Positions 63,146 through 64,000 of a stretch of DNA of 64,000 nucleotides are shown here, piece after piece. The stretch covers positions 124,001-188,000 of the forward strand of contig CALRIT020000003.1 of NCBI GenBank assembly GCA_943361925.1, written 5' to 3'. The translations under genes were made by a program, and so were the position numbers. The notes below the pieces were generated by a model. It ran no database searches and was not told where the DNA came from. It worked only from the letters and a program-made list of their open reading frames with translations. The stretch is from CAISCU01 sp943361925. GTDB taxonomy: Bacteria > Bacteroidota > Bacteroidia > UKL13-3. How positions within the stretch are numbered: position 1 is the stretch's first letter; each line of letters opens with the position of its first letter.

Positions 63146-63889
63146 ATGAATATTTTAAAAGACAAAGTCGCTATCGTTACCGGTGGTGCATCGGGAATTG
63201 GATTTGAAACCGCTAAAAGATTTGCTAACGAAGGAGCAATCGTTATTATTTGGGATGTACAGGAAGAAAAAGGTACTCAAGCCATTCTTCAAATAAAAGA
63301 AACAGGCGCTCAGGCTTATTTCTTTAAAGTGAATACTGCTTCTTTTGAGGCTTGCGAACAGGCTGCAAAAACCTGCTTCGAACAATTTGGAAAACTGGAT
63401 ATTCTTATCAATAATGCCGGTATTACACGTGATGCTACTTTAGCGAAAATGACTGTTCAAGACTGGCAAAGTGTAATTGATGTAAACCTCACAGGCGTAT
63501 TCAATTGCAGCAAGGCAGTTTCTCAATATATGGTTCAGGCCGGTTCGGGTAAAATTATCAATACTTCATCTGTTGTGGCTTTGTATGGCAATTACGGACA
63601 AAGTAATTATGTAGCTGCAAAAAGTGCCCTTATTGGTGTTACCAAAGTTTGGGCACGTGAATTAGGTAGAAAAGGTATCAATGTAAATGCAGTAGCTCCA
63701 GGATTTATAGCTACTGATATGATTAAAACGGTTCCTGAAAAAGTCATTAATGGCATCATCGATAAAACGCCATTGCAAAGATTAGGTACACCTGAAGATA
63801 TCGCCAATGCGTATGTATTTCTTTCTTCAGATGCGGCTTCTTTTATCAATGGTCATTGTTTAAGTGTTGATGGTGGTATCACCTTATAA
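63146..63889 (+). CDS. fabG: 3-oxoacyl-ACP reductase FabG (SDR family)
   Basis: The protein has 247 residues. Classical SDR: NADP-binding TGGASGIGFETA (~residue 12), NNAGITRDATLAKM (~88), catalytic S-Y-K with SSVVALYGNYGQSNYVAAKSAL (Y and K of YxxxK near residue 153) and VAPGFIATDM. The RDATLAKM segment and length are characteristic of FabG, which reduces 3-oxoacyl-ACP in fatty acid elongation. The following fabH-like gene starts nine bases after its stop, supporting a fatty acid synthesis operon. A PhaB-type acetoacetyl-CoA reductase is the closest alternative. Confidence 0.88.
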   Translation: MNILKDKVAIVTGGASGIGFETAKRFANEGAIVIIWDVQEEKGTQAILQIKETGAQAYFFKVNTASFEACEQAAKTCFEQFGKLDILINNAGITRDATLAKMTVQDWQSVIDVNLTGVFNCSKAVSQYMVQAGSGKIINTSSVVALYGNYGQSNYVAAKSALIGVTKVWARELGRKGINVNAVAPGFIATDMIKTVPEKVINGIIDKTPLQRLGTPEDIANAYVFLSSDAASFINGHCLSVDGGITL

Positions 63890-63897
63890 TTCATCTC

Positions 63898-64000
63898 ATG
63901 AATAACGCTGTAATTATTGGCACAGGTGCTTATGTGCCCGAAAGAGTAGTTCCAAATTCCTGGTTCAATCAGCAATTGGGAGAGGATGTTGATACCTGGT
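63898..64000 (+). CDS. fabH: 3-oxoacyl-ACP synthase III-like (FabH), 5' part only
   Basis: ATG 63898 starts MNNAVIIGTGAYVPERVVPN, the typical N-terminus of ketoacyl-ACP synthase III; the following NSWFNQQLGEDVDTW matches the usual first helix. The frame remains open at the window end. Only 34 codons are visible, so a related thiolase-like enzyme cannot be fully excluded. Position nine bases after fabG supports the assignment. Confidence 0.8.
   Translation, partial: MNNAVIIGTGAYVPERVVPNSWFNQQLGEDVDTW

Noticed and set aside
1..64000. tRNA, rRNA and riboswitch genes
   Set aside because: I looked through the intergenic regions by eye and found no convincing cloverleaf, rRNA segment or known riboswitch core; a covariance-model scan would be decisive.

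Overview
The window reads as chromosomal DNA of a Bacteroidota (Bacteroidetes) bacterium of the flavobacterial/cytophagal/chitinophagal type. The evidence is low GC content, several proteins with type IX secretion (T9SS) C-terminal sorting domains and SprB-like repeats, a TonB-dependent receptor paired with a DUF4249 lipoprotein, a GT117/DUF2723 membrane protein, a PheS-type housekeeping set, and several exact matches to the Bacteroidota promoter -7 box TAnnTTTG.

Layout. (1) 1-9.5 kb, all on +: the 3' end of an M16 peptidase, a T9SS type B protein, ybeY, mnmG, a methyltransferase, an Ig-like lipoprotein, pheS and a deoxyhypusine-synthase-like gene. Three parS-like sites lie at 1.4-2.7 kb. The 496-bp gene-free, AT-rich stretch at 7034-7529 carries repeated 12-mers, and hand-sampled strand composition changes near it, so I propose it as a candidate chromosomal replication origin. 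(2) 9.5-16.9 kb, all on -: pyrF, an outer-membrane beta-barrel protein, the DUF4249/TonB receptor pair, a DUF5946-like protein and an amino acid permease. (3) 16.9-37 kb: an accessory/defence region. It holds palindromic repeats, a pseudogene scrap, a RhuM pseudogene with two nonsense codons, a single-chain type IIG restriction-modification enzyme, an AbiGi-like/HEPN-like pair, a DUF6236 protein, a SIR2-HerA two-gene system, an alarmone-synthetase/HEPN-like fusion, a polysaccharide deacetylase gene broken by two copies of a ~179-bp MITE, an SUMF1-like lipoprotein and a HigB-HigA module. Divergent long inverted repeats separate several of these genes and look like cassette boundaries. (4) 37.5-64 kb: mainly core genes, namely gmhA-like, a DsbD-like reductase, a LysM glucosaminidase, a phosphoserine phosphatase/PGDH-like fusion, rlmB, a GT117 protein, a BaiN-like flavoprotein, two giant cell-surface SprB-repeat proteins, metG, fabG and the start of a fabH-like gene.

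How the genes work together. The left end is translation/tRNA modification (ybeY, mnmG, pheS) beside probable origin and segregation sites. The middle is a stacked anti-phage and toxin-antitoxin region. The right half holds envelope biogenesis, secreted adhesin-like proteins and fatty acid synthesis. No rRNA, tRNA or CRISPR array was recognised. All assignments come from reading the sequence and from memory of protein families; no database search was run.
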